A stretch of DNA of 64,000 nucleotides from CAVZZG01 sp963779685 (GCA_963779685.1 CAVZZG010000003.1:1178001-1242000), one strand, 5' to 3'; counted from the stretch's first letter, positions 17,403 to 26,465 are shown. Numbers and translations are program-made. Notes: generated by a model from the sequence alone, not told the origin.

Positions 17403-18974
17403 TCACCCGCCGAGTGCGGCCACGTATGCGTCGACCGAGAGCGGGGCCCCGGTGGCGTGCTCGATCAGCTCGTCCCAGCGGAGGCTGGCTCCCGGCCGCA
17501 TGACCCGCTCGGCGAGCAGGGCGCCCGCCGCGGCGGGGTACTCGGCCGGACTGCGCGCGCCGGTCTCACGCTCCAGCGCCGCCTGCAGTTGCGCGACCGT
17601 GACCTCGCCGAGCAGGTAGTTGTGGTAGTAGACCGGTGCAGTCGTGAGGTGGGTCTTCGACGCCCAGTCGTGCGGGCGACGATCGGCCGGCCGCGTCAGG
17701 CGCTGGTAGCGGGCGGCGAGATCCCACCAGATCGTGTCCAGGTCGCCGTCGGGATCGCGGTACAGCGCCTGCTCGAAGCGCACCATCACCTGCACCCACT
17801 GGCCGAACACGAGCAGGAAGCGGCGGTGGGCGGCGGCGTTGGCCGGGTGGCGGGCGATCTCCGGCGGCAGGCCCGCGTAGTGCTCGAGGAACAGGCGGTC
17901 GCGCGACATGCCTCCGTGCAGCATCGCGATCGCCTCGGTGGTCAGGAGGTGCGAGTGGGTGCGCAGGAGCCACGGCAGGGATCGCTCGACCTCGCCCTCG
18001 TAGATCGCGTGCCCGAGCTCGTGGAGCGTCGTCTCGAGCCACCGGGGCGTCGATGCGATGTTGCACGAGATGCGCGCATCGCCGTCGCGCGTGATGGCGC
18101 TGCAGAAGGCGTGCTGGTGCTTGCGCTCGCGTGGGTAGAGGTCGCTACGGCCGAGGATCGCGTCGACGTCGTGGCCGAGGTCGAGGAAGTAGCGGCGGCA
18201 CGCGTCGATGATGTCGACGGAATCCATGACGTGCTCGAGCGGGTCGTGCGTCGGCGGCGGCGCCTGGAAGAACCGGTCGGTGTAGTGCCATGGATACAGC
18301 GGCTCGGCGGAACCGAGGCCGAAGCGCGCGCGCATCTCGTCGTCGATGGCGTCGCGCTCGGCCGTGACCACGGGCGCCAGGCGGGCTTCGAGCTCGTCGA
18401 GCGTCGCCATCAGCCAGCCCTCGTCGATCTCGGACGTGCGGAGCGAGAGGGCGTAGTGATCGCGGGCGCCGAGCCGCTGGGCGGCGTCGTTGCGCAGGCG
18501 CACGAGCGCGCGGAGGTCGTCGGCCACCTCGGCGCCCACGGCGCGGGCGCTCTCCCACACCGCCTGGCGCTCGTCGACGTCGGACGATCGCACGAGGACC
18601 TGATCGACGTCGTTGTCCGACAGTTCCCGGCCCTGGTAGGTCGCCCGGTAACCCGACATCCGCGACGCCAGCGCCGACTCGAGCTCGATGATGGCCTGGA
18701 GCAGGTCTGGAGGCCGCTGGGCGGGCTCCGTGGCCAGATCGAGCAGGGCGGCCACCCGCTGGTCGATGGCCGTCACGGCGGCCGCACGTGCCCTCAGGGC
18801 GGTCTCGCGAAGGGCCGGGTCGGCCAGAGCCGACTCGAACGCGAGGCCGGCCGCCACGGCAGCGGCCTCGTGCTCGTCGGTGGCGTCGGCGTACAGGTTC
18901 CACTCCGACCGGTTTCGTGCCTCCTCGAGCGGGCGGAGCCGCTCCTGGGCGGCCTCGAGCTCGGGCAGGGTCAC
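17403..18974 (-). CDS. Zinc metallopeptidase, M2/M3-like
   Basis: A 523-residue, mostly helical gluzincin peptidase. The zinc motif is HELGH near residue 317 (TLHELGHAIYEGEVERSLPW), and a third ligand is likely the Glu of TTEAIAML about 29 residues later. The helical N-terminal half, with SEWNLYADATDE near the start and EIDEGW mid-way, recalls the peptidyl-dipeptidase (M2) and oligopeptidase (M3) folds. No signal peptide is seen, so it is probably a cytoplasmic oligopeptidase. The GTG at 18974 overlaps the stop of the 58-residue membrane protein (GTGA), so it is likely co-translated downstream of ispG. Confidence 0.85.
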   Translation of the reverse strand: MTLPELEAAQERLRPLEEARNRSEWNLYADATDEHEAAAVAAGLAFESALADPALRETALRARAAAVTAIDQRVAALLDLATEPAQRPPDLLQAIIELESALASRMSGYRATYQGRELSDNDVDQVLVRSSDVDERQAVWESARAVGAEVADDLRALVRLRNDAAQRLGARDHYALSLRTSEIDEGWLMATLDELEARLAPVVTAERDAIDDEMRARFGLGSAEPLYPWHYTDRFFQAPPPTHDPLEHVMDSVDIIDACRRYFLDLGHDVDAILGRSDLYPRERKHQHAFCSAITRDGDARISCNIASTPRWLETTLHELGHAIYEGEVERSLPWLLRTHSHLLTTEAIAMLHGGMSRDRLFLEHYAGLPPEIARHPANAAAHRRFLLVFGQWVQVMVRFEQALYRDPDGDLDTIWWDLAARYQRLTRPADRRPHDWASKTHLTTAPVYYHNYLLGEVTVAQLQAALERETGARSPAEYPAAAGALLAERVMRPGASLRWDELIEHATGAPLSVDAYVAALGG

Positions 18975-19147
18975 GGTGGCGGCTCCACGTCGTGCCAGGT
19001 CGGCTCGCGCCGGACGAGCCGGCTGTAGGCCGCGACCGCGACCACGCCCGCGACGCCCAGCCGCAGCACGCGCGAGCGCTTCAGCAGCGTGGAGCCGACG
19101 GCGAGCGCCGCCACGGCCGCGATGGCCCGCCGGGCGTCGTCGTTCAT
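18971..19147 (-). CDS. Small membrane protein (58 residues)
   Basis: MNDDARRAIAAVAALAVGST opens the protein. The middle (LGVAGVVAVAAYSRL) is hydrophobic, and the end WHDVEPPP is acidic. It has one or two short membrane segments. I do not recognise it. Both ends overlap neighbours by 4 bases: ATGA with the ispG stop and GTGA with the peptidase start. This argues that it is a real, translated gene. Confidence 0.55.
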   Translation of the reverse strand: MNDDARRAIAAVAALAVGSTLLKRSRVLRLGVAGVVAVAAYSRLVRREPTWHDVEPPP

Positions 19148-20265
19148 GCGTGCTCCGCCGGCCGCAGGACGGGCAGGTCGAGCTTGCGCCGGCCCCGCTC
19201 GGGCCGCGGCATGCCCGCGGCGATCCAGCGGTCGATCTCGGCGAACAACTCGTCGACGAGGCTCGACTGGGGCACGCGGCGCAGCACCTCGCCATGGGCG
19301 TAGATGTGGCCCGCGTCGCGCCCGCCGGCGATGCCGAAGTCCGCGTCTCCCGCCTCGCCCGGGCCGTTCACGGCGCATCCCATCACCGCCACCTCGAACA
19401 CCTCGGTGTAGCCGGTCAGCCGCTGCTCGACGTCCGCTGCCAGATCGTGCACCTCGACGTTCGTCCGTCCGCACGACGGACAGGCGATCAGCTCCGGGCC
19501 GCGCCTGCGGAGGCCCAGGGCCCGCAGGATGTCGAAGCCGACACGGATCTCCTCGACGGGGTCGGCGGAGAGCGAGACCCGGATCGTGTCGCCGATGCCC
19601 TCGGCCAGCAGGCTGCCGATGCCGACGGCCGACTTGACGGCCCCGGTGAGCAGCGTGCCCGCCTCGGTCACGCCGAGGTGGAGCGGGTAGTCGACGGTCT
19701 CGGCGAGCTGCCGATACGCCGCCATCATCACCGGCACGGAGGTCGACTTGACGGAGATCTTGAAGTCGTGGAAGCCGAGCCGCTCGAGGACCTCGACCTC
19801 CTCCATGGCGGCCCGTACCAGCGCGCCGGCCGGATCCGCCGTCGCCGTCCAGCGCAGGTGCTCGGGCAGCGAGCCCGAGTTCGCGCCGATGCGCATCGGA
19901 ATCCCCGTCTGCTTCGCCCGCTCGACCACCTGCTCCACGCGGTGCTCGCCCCCGATGTTGCCCGGGTTGATCCGCACCGCGGCCACGCCGGCGTCGAACG
20001 CACGCAGCGCCAGCGACGCGTTGAAGTGGATGTCGGCGATCACGGGGATGGGCGCGTCGCGCACGATCACCGGCAGCGCGTCCGCGTCGGGAGATCCCGG
20101 CACCGCCACCCGCACGATCTCGCACCCCGCCGCCGCCAGCGCCTCGATCTGCCCCAGCGTGGCGTCGATATCGAACGTCTTCGTGGTCGTCATGGACTGC
20201 ACCGACACCGGCGCACCACCACCGATCGGCACCCCGCCGACCACGATCTGCCGCGACTTCCGCAT
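19144..20265 (-). CDS. ispG: 4-hydroxy-3-methylbut-2-enyl-diphosphate synthase
   Basis: The MEP-pathway iron-sulfur enzyme (GcpE), 373 residues, bacterial short form. The TIM-barrel part includes VSVQSMTTTKT, ADIHFN and RINPGNIG. The C-terminal 4Fe-4S ligands are in CPSCGR and MGCAVNGPGEA. TAGACT (20281-20276) ends 10 bases before the ATG, so ispG has its own promoter although it lies in the dxr-rseP-ispG order. Confidence 0.96.
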   Translation of the reverse strand: MRKSRQIVVGGVPIGGGAPVSVQSMTTTKTFDIDATLGQIEALAAAGCEIVRVAVPGSPDADALPVIVRDAPIPVIADIHFNASLALRAFDAGVAAVRINPGNIGGEHRVEQVVERAKQTGIPMRIGANSGSLPEHLRWTATADPAGALVRAAMEEVEVLERLGFHDFKISVKSTSVPVMMAAYRQLAETVDYPLHLGVTEAGTLLTGAVKSAVGIGSLLAEGIGDTIRVSLSADPVEEIRVGFDILRALGLRRRGPELIACPSCGRTNVEVHDLAADVEQRLTGYTEVFEVAVMGCAVNGPGEAGDADFGIAGGRDAGHIYAHGEVLRRVPQSSLVDELFAEIDRWIAAGMPRPERGRRKLDLPVLRPAEHA

Positions 20266-20327
20266 ACGCCGCGGGAGTCTACCCGGGCCGCGCCCCAGCC
20301 CCGTGCGCCACCGTGGGCGGGACGGAA

Positions 20328-20583
20328 CGGGGACAGTCCCCGCACGCGGCGCCGGCGGGGTCAGTCCCCGTCACGTTGCGCTCCGGGCGCGATGGAACGC
20401 GCATCGACCGCGCGGTCCCTGGCGGAATGGCGCAGGTGTCACGGACCGGGTCGGCGGACCTGTCACGGCGACCGCGCCCGCCCGCTCGACCATCGCGCCG
20501 TAGCCGGCAGATCGCGCGATCGCGCGTCGTTCGTGACGGGGACTGTCCCCGGCTTCTTCGAGTGCGGGGACCGTCCCCGTCAC
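20328..20583. repeat. Four short palindromes CGGGGACNGTCCCCG
   Basis: The 364 bases between rseP and ispG hold four related palindromes: 20328-20342 (GGGGACAGTCCCC), 20356-20374 (GGGGTCAGTCCCC then GTCACG), 20532-20551 (CGTGAC then GGGGACTGTCCCC) and 20564-20583 (GGGGACCGTCCCC then GTCAC). The tail GTCAC/GTGAC gives each unit a direction. Copies 2 and 4 point one way and copy 3 the other. No gene is seen in the interval. They look like another REP family, unrelated to the RAYT repeats. Confidence 0.7.
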
Positions 20584-20629
20584 ATCCGCCAGGCGGGGGC
20601 GCGCGGGATCCGCGCGGGGCCAGGCGGCG

Positions 20630-21889
20630 TCAGGGGCCAGTGAGGCGCGTGATGTCGTTCTGGAGGCCGAACCAGAAGAGGGCGAGCATCATGGCGATGC
20701 CGAGGAAGCTGACGCGCTCGAAGACGACGCGGGGAATGGGGCGGCCGCCGCGGAGGCGCTCGAGGATGGCGAAGAGGATGTGGCCGCCGTCGAGCGGGAG
20801 GAACGGGAGCAGGTTGAAGACGGCCAGCGCGAGCGAGATGAAGGCGAGCATCTCGGGGTAGAGGCCCACGTCGACGGCGGTTGCGGAGTCGTGCACGATG
20901 CCGACGGCCGAGCTGAGGTTCTCGGTGCCCTTGGGCCGGAAGATGTTGACGATGGCCTGGACGGTGCCGGTCGTCCACGTCCACACCTGGGAGACGGCGT
21001 GCCGGGTGGCGGCGATCGGCCCCTGGGAGTGGGTGCCGACGCGGACGGTCTCCGCGGTGAAGCCGAGCTTGTAGGTCTTCGATATGGGGTCGTAGTACGG
21101 CTTCACGGCCGGCAGGACGAGACGGGAGCCGCCGCGCTGAACGGTGATGATGAGCGGCGCGCCGTGGGATCCCCGGATGGCGGTGACGACCTCGGTCTGC
21201 CCTGGCGTGGCCTTGCCGTCGATGGCGACGATGCGGTCGCCCGGCTTGACGCCGATGACGGCCGCCGGCTTGCCCGCCGCGAGGTCGTGAACGACCGGCT
21301 CGGCCTTGTAGATGGGCTGGCCGACCATGAAGAAGATCGCGAGCACGACGACGGCGGTGATCACGTTGGCCATCGGCCCGGCCAGGATGATCGAGATCCG
21401 CTGGTGCACCGGCAGCCGCCAGTAGGCGCGCGGGTCGAGCTCCTCGGCCATCCGGGCCAGATCCTTCGCGGCCTGCTTGTAGGTCGTCTCGTTCAGCAGC
21501 TCGCGATCCTCCTCGAGCGCCGCGACCACGGCCGGGATGAGGTCGTGCGCCTCGTCCATCCGCCCCGCGGCCAGCGAGCGCTCGAGCGGGTCCACCGCGG
21601 CCGCGAGCGCCGTGCCGTCGCGGAGCTTGGCCTCGTCGGCGGCGTCGACGATGCGCCACAGATCGACCTTCTGCGGCCTCGTCATGCCGACGATCCGCAC
21701 GTAGCCGCCGAGCGGGATGGCGCCGACGCCGTACTCGGTGTCGCCGTGCTGGCGCCGCAGCACCGCCGGCGGGAACCCGATGTAGAACTTCGTCGCCCGG
21801 GCCTTCACGGACTTGGCGACGACGAAGTGCCCGAGCTCGTGCACGAACACGAGGAACAGCAGCCCGAGGATGGCGATCGCCCAGCTCAC
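20630..21889 (-). CDS. rseP: Site-2 protease RseP (M50)
   Basis: An intramembrane zinc protease of 419 residues. The active site is FVHELGH (H17, E18, H21), and the second metal site is in NLLPFLPLDGGH near the C terminus. One PDZ domain lies between (GVKPGDRIVAIDGKAT). Unusual for the family is a charged insert of about 100 residues after VRIVGMTRPQK, before the second membrane segment. GTG 21889 overlaps the dxr stop by 4 bases (GTGA). It would cleave membrane anti-sigma factors or leftover signal peptides. Confidence 0.95.
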   Translation of the reverse strand: MSWAIAILGLLFLVFVHELGHFVVAKSVKARATKFYIGFPPAVLRRQHGDTEYGVGAIPLGGYVRIVGMTRPQKVDLWRIVDAADEAKLRDGTALAAAVDPLERSLAAGRMDEAHDLIPAVVAALEEDRELLNETTYKQAAKDLARMAEELDPRAYWRLPVHQRISIILAGPMANVITAVVVLAIFFMVGQPIYKAEPVVHDLAAGKPAAVIGVKPGDRIVAIDGKATPGQTEVVTAIRGSHGAPLIITVQRGGSRLVLPAVKPYYDPISKTYKLGFTAETVRVGTHSQGPIAATRHAVSQVWTWTTGTVQAIVNIFRPKGTENLSSAVGIVHDSATAVDVGLYPEMLAFISLALAVFNLLPFLPLDGGHILFAILERLRGGRPIPRVVFERVSFLGIAMMLALFWFGLQNDITRLTGP

Positions 21890-23028
21890 GAGACACCCGC
21901 CCCCGCGCTGAGCCGCGTGCGCACCCGGTCGCGCGCCGATGCGTCCGCCGCGCGGACGACCTCGATCGAGTCGATCGGTTCCGGCGGGCAGGTCTCGAGC
22001 GCGTCCTCGACCAGCGCGGCGATGTCCTGGAAACCCACGCGCCCGGCGAGGAACGCCGCCACGGCTTCCTCGTTGGCCGCGTTCAGCACTGCGGGCGCCG
22101 TCCCTCCCGCCTCGCCGGCGGCGCGAGCCAGGCCGAGGCAGCGGAAGGTGGCGACGTCCGGCGGCTCGAACTCGAGCGCGAAGGGCCGCGACAGGTCGAG
22201 CGTGGGCGCGGTGGTCGCGGCCCGCGCCGGGTAGCTGAGCGCGTACGAGATCGGCACGCGCATGTCCGGGTAGCCGACGTGCGCGATCAGCGAGCCGTCG
22301 CGGAACCGCGCCATGCCGTGGACGATCGACTGGGGATGCACCACGACCTCGATCCGGTCGTAGTCCAGCCCGAACAGGAAGTGGGCCTCGATCACCTCGA
22401 GGCCCTTGTTCATGAGCGTCGCCGAGTCGACCGTGATCTTGGCGCCCATCGCCCACGTCGGATGCGCCAGCGCGTCGGCCGGCGTCACGTCGGCCAGGTC
22501 GCCCGCCGAGCGACCGCGGAACGGCCCGCCGCTCGCCGTCAGCACCACGCTCTCGAGCGCCTCCGCCGGCTCGCCGGCCAGGCACTGCATGAGCGCCGAG
22601 TGCTCGGAGTCGACCGGCAGCAACACGCCGGAGGAGCGCGCGAGCGCCTCGAGCACCAGCGAGCCACCGGCCACCAGGCTCTCCTTGTTGGCCAGCGCCA
22701 GATCGGCGCCGCAGCACAGGGCGGCAAGGCTCGCGTCGAGTCCGGCCGCTCCGACGATGGCGTTCAGCACGACGTCGGCGCCGGACTCCTCGACGAGCCG
22801 CACGATCCCGGCGGGCCCGGTCAGCACCTCGCCGTCGAAGACGGGCACCGCCAGCGGGTCGGCCAGGGCGATCCGGCGCACGCCGTGGGCGGCCGCCGCC
22901 GCGCAGAGCTCCTCGGCTGACGCATTCGCCGCCAGCGCCACGACCTCGAGCTCCGGGTTCGCCGACGCCACGTCGAGGGCCTGCACGCCGATCGACCCCG
23001 TGGCGCCCAGGATCACGACGCGCTTCAT
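21886..23028 (-). CDS. dxr: 1-deoxy-D-xylulose-5-phosphate reductoisomerase
   Basis: Second MEP-pathway enzyme, 380 residues. NADPH is bound by ILGATGSIGVQAL. The metal and substrate region is LPVDSEHSALMQCL, followed by LTASGGPFRG and NKGLEVIEAH. dxr, rseP and ispG together with uppS and cdsA form a lipid-carrier neighbourhood. TATCGT (23042-23037) ends 8 bases before the ATG, so dxr has its own start even though the block continues upstream past the inserted plus-strand gene. Confidence 0.96.
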   Translation of the reverse strand: MKRVVILGATGSIGVQALDVASANPELEVVALAANASAEELCAAAAAHGVRRIALADPLAVPVFDGEVLTGPAGIVRLVEESGADVVLNAIVGAAGLDASLAALCCGADLALANKESLVAGGSLVLEALARSSGVLLPVDSEHSALMQCLAGEPAEALESVVLTASGGPFRGRSAGDLADVTPADALAHPTWAMGAKITVDSATLMNKGLEVIEAHFLFGLDYDRIEVVVHPQSIVHGMARFRDGSLIAHVGYPDMRVPISYALSYPARAATTAPTLDLSRPFALEFEPPDVATFRCLGLARAAGEAGGTAPAVLNAANEEAVAAFLAGRVGFQDIAALVEDALETCPPEPIDSIEVVRAADASARDRVRTRLSAGAGVS

Positions 23029-23054
23029 CTCGTCGAACGATAGCCTCGTGGTGG

Positions 23055-23106
23055 TACGCTCAGGCCAACAGAAACTGACTGATCAGTCAGTCAGGAACTC
23101 AGGAGG
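23055..23106 (+). promoter_or_regulatory. Promoter, palindromic operator and RBS of the DmdA-like gene
   Basis: A possible -10 box TACGCT (23055-23060) is followed by a perfect 18-base palindrome ACTGACTGATCAGTCAGT at 23074-23091, then AGGAGG (23101-23106) before the ATG at 23114. The palindrome lies where a repressor would block elongation or initiation and resembles TetR-type operators. No TetR gene is in the window. Confidence 0.6.
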
Positions 23107-23113
23107 CAAGCCG

Positions 23114-24289
23114 ATGGCCACGCTCCCGGCATCCACCACGCTCTACCTCGGTCCGTGGTACCGGCGCTCGCCCTTCTTCGAATCGACGCTCCGCGCCGGC
23201 TGCCGCGCCTACGACATCTACAACAAGATGTACCTGCCGGCCGAGTACGACGACACGGCGGTCGAGTACCGCGCGCTGAACGAGGGCGTCACGCTGTGGG
23301 ACGTCGGCGTCGAGCGCACGGTGCAGGTCAGCGGCCCGGACGCCGACCGCCTGATCGACCGGCTCACGTGCCGCGACCTGACCCGGTGCGCCGTGAAGCA
23401 GGGCAAGTACATGATCGTGACGGCGCCCGACGGCGGCATCGTCAACGACCCGGTGCTGCTGCACGTGGCCGAGAACACGTGGTGGATGCAGCTCGCCGAC
23501 AGCGACGCCGGCCTGTACGCGCTCGGCGCCCTGTCGCAGAGCGATCTCGACGCCGAGGTCGCCTATCCGGACGTGCATCCGGTGCAGGTGCAGGGCCCGC
23601 TGGCGGCCAGAACGCTCGCAAAGCTCGTCGGCGACGCCATCTACGACATCAAGTACTACTGGTGCGAGCACTTCACCATCGGCGACATCCCGGTCGTGAT
23701 CAGCCGGACGGGCTGGTCGGCCGTTCCCGGCTTCGAGGTGAACCTGCTCGACGGAACCCGCGGCACCGAGCTGTGGGACGCCATCATGGCCGCCGGCGAG
23801 GAGCACGCGATCCGCCCGATCGCCCCCAACGAGGCCCGCCGGATCGAGGCCGGCATCTTCAACTGGGGCTCGGACATCACCCTGCGCGACACGCCCTTCC
23901 ACGTGATGGGCCTCGAGCGCCTGGTCGAGGAGCAGCCTCAGGACTACGTCGGCAAGACGGCCCTCGAGCGGATCCGGCGCGAGGGCGTCGATCACAAGCT
24001 GGTGGGCATCGCCTTCGACGGCGACGAGCCGCTGCCGGGGATCATGGGCGCGTGGCCGGCGAGCCATGCCGGAGCCGTCGTCGGCCAGGTCACGGCCGCC
24101 GTCTGGTCGCCGGGCCTCGACCGGAACATCGGCTACGTGCACGTGCCGATCGACCTCGCGGCACCCGGCACGCCGCTGACCGTCGACTCCGACCACGGCA
24201 CGCTGACCGGCGTGACTGCGCCGATCCCGTTCGTCGACCCCCGCAAGGAACGCCCGGCACGGCCGCTGACGAGCGAGACCGCCTCCTAG
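23114..24289 (+). CDS. GcvT/DmdA-like folate-dependent methyltransferase
   Basis: A 391-residue member of the aminomethyltransferase/GcvT fold. The opening, RRSPFFESTLRAGCRAY then YNKMYLPAEY, resembles DmdA (dimethylsulfoniopropionate demethylase) more than glycine-cleavage T protein. WDVGVERTVQVSGPDA marks the folate-binding core, and NEARRIEAG the C-terminal part. It probably transfers a methyl group from a sulfonium or methylamine substrate to tetrahydrofolate; the substrate is not known. It lies opposite in direction between cdsA and dxr, with its own operator and a strong ribosome site, so it is separately regulated. The stop is one base from the convergent cdsA stop. Confidence 0.8.
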   Translation: MATLPASTTLYLGPWYRRSPFFESTLRAGCRAYDIYNKMYLPAEYDDTAVEYRALNEGVTLWDVGVERTVQVSGPDADRLIDRLTCRDLTRCAVKQGKYMIVTAPDGGIVNDPVLLHVAENTWWMQLADSDAGLYALGALSQSDLDAEVAYPDVHPVQVQGPLAARTLAKLVGDAIYDIKYYWCEHFTIGDIPVVISRTGWSAVPGFEVNLLDGTRGTELWDAIMAAGEEHAIRPIAPNEARRIEAGIFNWGSDITLRDTPFHVMGLERLVEEQPQDYVGKTALERIRREGVDHKLVGIAFDGDEPLPGIMGAWPASHAGAVVGQVTAAVWSPGLDRNIGYVHVPIDLAAPGTPLTVDSDHGTLTGVTAPIPFVDPRKERPARPLTSETAS

Positions 24290-24290
24290 C

Positions 24291-25094
24291 CTAGACCCGC
24301 AGCATCAGATCGAGGGTCACGTAGGCGGCCGGGCAGACGAAGAGCATCGCGTCGATGCGGTCGAGCACGCCGCCGTGGCCGCCCAGCAGCGTACCGGAGT
24401 CCTTCACGCCGAGGTCGCGCTTCAGGAACGACTCGAACAGGTCGCCGAACGGCGACGCGAACGCCACCACGACGCCCAGGATCGCCGCCTGGGTGTGGGT
24501 GATGACGTGGTGCGGGTAGAGCGTCCACCAGACCGCCAGCGCGCCGAACCCGAGCCCGATCGCGAACCCCTCGACGGTCTTCTTGGGGGAGATCGCCGGC
24601 GCCAGCTTGTGGCGGCCGAACAGACGCCCGCCGAAGTAGGCGAAGATGTCCGACGCCCAGGTGCCGATGATGGCCGCGAACACGACGTCGCGGCCGAAGC
24701 GGTCGGTGCCGAGGTCGCGCAGGAGCACCAGCGACGCCAGACCGAGCCCGATGTAGAGCGGCCCCAGCATGGTCACGGCGATGGACGTCGTGGCCGACTC
24801 GCGCATGGCGACCCCGGCGGCGAGCAGGAACGTGACGAACAGCGTGAGCGGGATCGGCAGCAGCACCCAGGCGATCCCGCCGGCATGGGCGCCGAGGACC
24901 ACGCCGACGGTGCCCGCCTGCCCGGCGATCACCATCGGTCGCAGCGGCCGCGCCATCCCGTACAGCTCGTGGCAGGCGAGCACGCCCGCGACGGCCGCGA
25001 ACGCGACCAGCAGCCACCCGCCCTCGTAGATCGCGAACAGCGCCACGGCGGCGAGCGGGATCGCGACCAGGATGCGATTGGCGAGGTTCCCCAT
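24291..25094 (-). CDS. cdsA: Phosphatidate cytidylyltransferase
   Basis: Makes CDP-diacylglycerol from phosphatidate and CTP. A 267-residue protein with about eight membrane segments; the family signature near the C terminus reads SFLKRDLGVKDSG then GGHGGVLDRID. The ATG at 25094 stands 8 bases after TACGAT (25108-25103), giving the gene its own possible promoter as well as read-through from uppS, 27 bases upstream. Confidence 0.95.
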   Translation of the reverse strand: MGNLANRILVAIPLAAVALFAIYEGGWLLVAFAAVAGVLACHELYGMARPLRPMVIAGQAGTVGVVLGAHAGGIAWVLLPIPLTLFVTFLLAAGVAMRESATTSIAVTMLGPLYIGLGLASLVLLRDLGTDRFGRDVVFAAIIGTWASDIFAYFGGRLFGRHKLAPAISPKKTVEGFAIGLGFGALAVWWTLYPHHVITHTQAAILGVVVAFASPFGDLFESFLKRDLGVKDSGTLLGGHGGVLDRIDAMLFVCPAAYVTLDLMLRV

Positions 25095-25121
25095 CGCGTT
25101 AGATCGTACGGACTCGGGGCA

Positions 25122-25874
25122 CTAGCGTCCGCCGAAGCGGCGCCGGCGGCTGGCGTACTCCTCGAGCGCGGCCCGGAGCGGCTGCTCGCCGAAGTCGGGC
25201 CACAGCACCGGTGAGAAGACCAGCTCCGAGTAGGCGCTCTGCCAGAGCAGGAAGTTCGACAGGCGCATCTCGCCCGACGTGCGGATCACGAGGTCGGGAT
25301 CGGGCAGGTGCGGCGCGGCCAGGCGGCAGCGGATCGCGTCGGCGTCGACCTCGTCCGGTGTCAGGCCGTCCTCGACGATCCTGCGGCAGGCCTCGATCAG
25401 CTCGGCCCTGCCGCCGTAGTCGAACGCGACGTGCAGGTCGAGCCGCTCGTTGTCCGCGGTCTGGCGCTCGATGTCCGCCATCAGCGTCTGCAGCTCGTCG
25501 CTGGCGCGGTCGCGGCGGCCGAGGAACGCGATCCGCACGCCCTGCTCGTGCAGGTCCTGGAACTCGTCGCGGATGGTGTCGGCGAACAGGTCCATGAGGT
25601 CGGCGACCTCGTCGTCGGGACGCGACCAGTTCTCGGTCGAGAACGCGTACACCACCAGCGCCCGCACACCGAGTTCCGGCGCCGCCTCGACGGTGCGCCG
25701 CAGGGCGCGGGTGCCGGCGCGGTGGCCGGCGGAGACGGGAAGGCCGCGCCTTCGCGCCCACCGCGCGTTGCCATCCATGATGATCGCGACCGTCTCGGCG
25801 ACCACGGGCAGCGACGGGGCGGCGGATTCCGTCCGGAACCGGCGGCCGAGCCGGAGGCGTTCGAGCAGGCGCAT
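25122..25874 (-). CDS. uppS: Undecaprenyl diphosphate synthase
   Basis: Cis-prenyltransferase of 250 residues that makes the lipid carrier for peptidoglycan and glycans. The catalytic aspartate is in IIMDGNARWA; STENWSRP and RTSGEMRLSNFLLWQ are the other conserved blocks. Its position between frr and cdsA is standard. The last residues, SRRRRFGGR, are basic. Confidence 0.96.
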   Translation of the reverse strand: MRLLERLRLGRRFRTESAAPSLPVVAETVAIIMDGNARWARRRGLPVSAGHRAGTRALRRTVEAAPELGVRALVVYAFSTENWSRPDDEVADLMDLFADTIRDEFQDLHEQGVRIAFLGRRDRASDELQTLMADIERQTADNERLDLHVAFDYGGRAELIEACRRIVEDGLTPDEVDADAIRCRLAAPHLPDPDLVIRTSGEMRLSNFLLWQSAYSELVFSPVLWPDFGEQPLRAALEEYASRRRRFGGR

Positions 25875-25894
25875 GGGCCGATCCGAGCCGCGGC

Positions 25895-26452
25895 TCAGAC
25901 CTCCATGATCTCCGCTTCCTTGTGCTTCATGGCGGTGTCGATGAGCTGGACGTGTTCGTCGGTCAGCTTCTGGACACGCTCGTCGGCACGCCGCACGTCG
26001 TCGGCGCCGGCCTCGCCCTCGCGCTCCAGCTCCTTGGTGTCGTGCAGCACGTCGCGGCGGACGTTGCGCACGGCCACCCGCCCCTCCTCGGCGATCTTGT
26101 GGACGAGCTTCACCATCTCCTTGCGCCGCTCCTCGGTGAGGGCCGGGATCGGCAGGCGGATGATGCGGCCGTCGTTGGAGGGGGTGATGCCGAGGTCGGA
26201 GTCGAGCAGCGCCCGCTCGATCTCCTTCATGGCGCCCTTGTCGAACGGCGTGACGACGAGCATGCGGGCCTCGGGGACGCTGATCGACGCGATCTGGTTG
26301 AGCGGCGTCCTGGCGCCGTAGTAGTCGACGTGGATGCGGTCGAGCAACGCCGTCGACGCGCGACCCGTACGGACCGAGCCGAACTCGTGCTTCGTCGCGT
26401 CGACGGACTTCGCCATACGCCGCTTCGCGTCCGCGATCAGCTCGTCCAGCAT
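25895..26452 (-). CDS. frr: Ribosome recycling factor
   Basis: 185 residues. The three-helix bundle and hinge are evident: FGSVRTGRAS, PLNQIASISVPEARMLVVTP and GRIIRLPIPALTEERRKEMV. The ATG at 26452 follows a GGGGAGGAG ribosome site. The pyrH stop is 13 bases upstream. Confidence 0.97.
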   Translation of the reverse strand: MLDELIADAKRRMAKSVDATKHEFGSVRTGRASTALLDRIHVDYYGARTPLNQIASISVPEARMLVVTPFDKGAMKEIERALLDSDLGITPSNDGRIIRLPIPALTEERRKEMVKLVHKIAEEGRVAVRNVRRDVLHDTKELEREGEAGADDVRRADERVQKLTDEHVQLIDTAMKHKEAEIMEV

Positions 26453-26465
26453 CGCCTCTCCTCCC

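Noticed and set aside
20328..20583. CRISPR array
   Set aside because: Units are palindromic, unevenly spaced and in both orientations, with no regular spacers and no cas genes.
23074..23091. Operator for the GntR gene at 53597
   Set aside because: A GntR/YtrA site would be expected near its own gene. This palindrome resembles TetR operators and no link to that regulator is visible.
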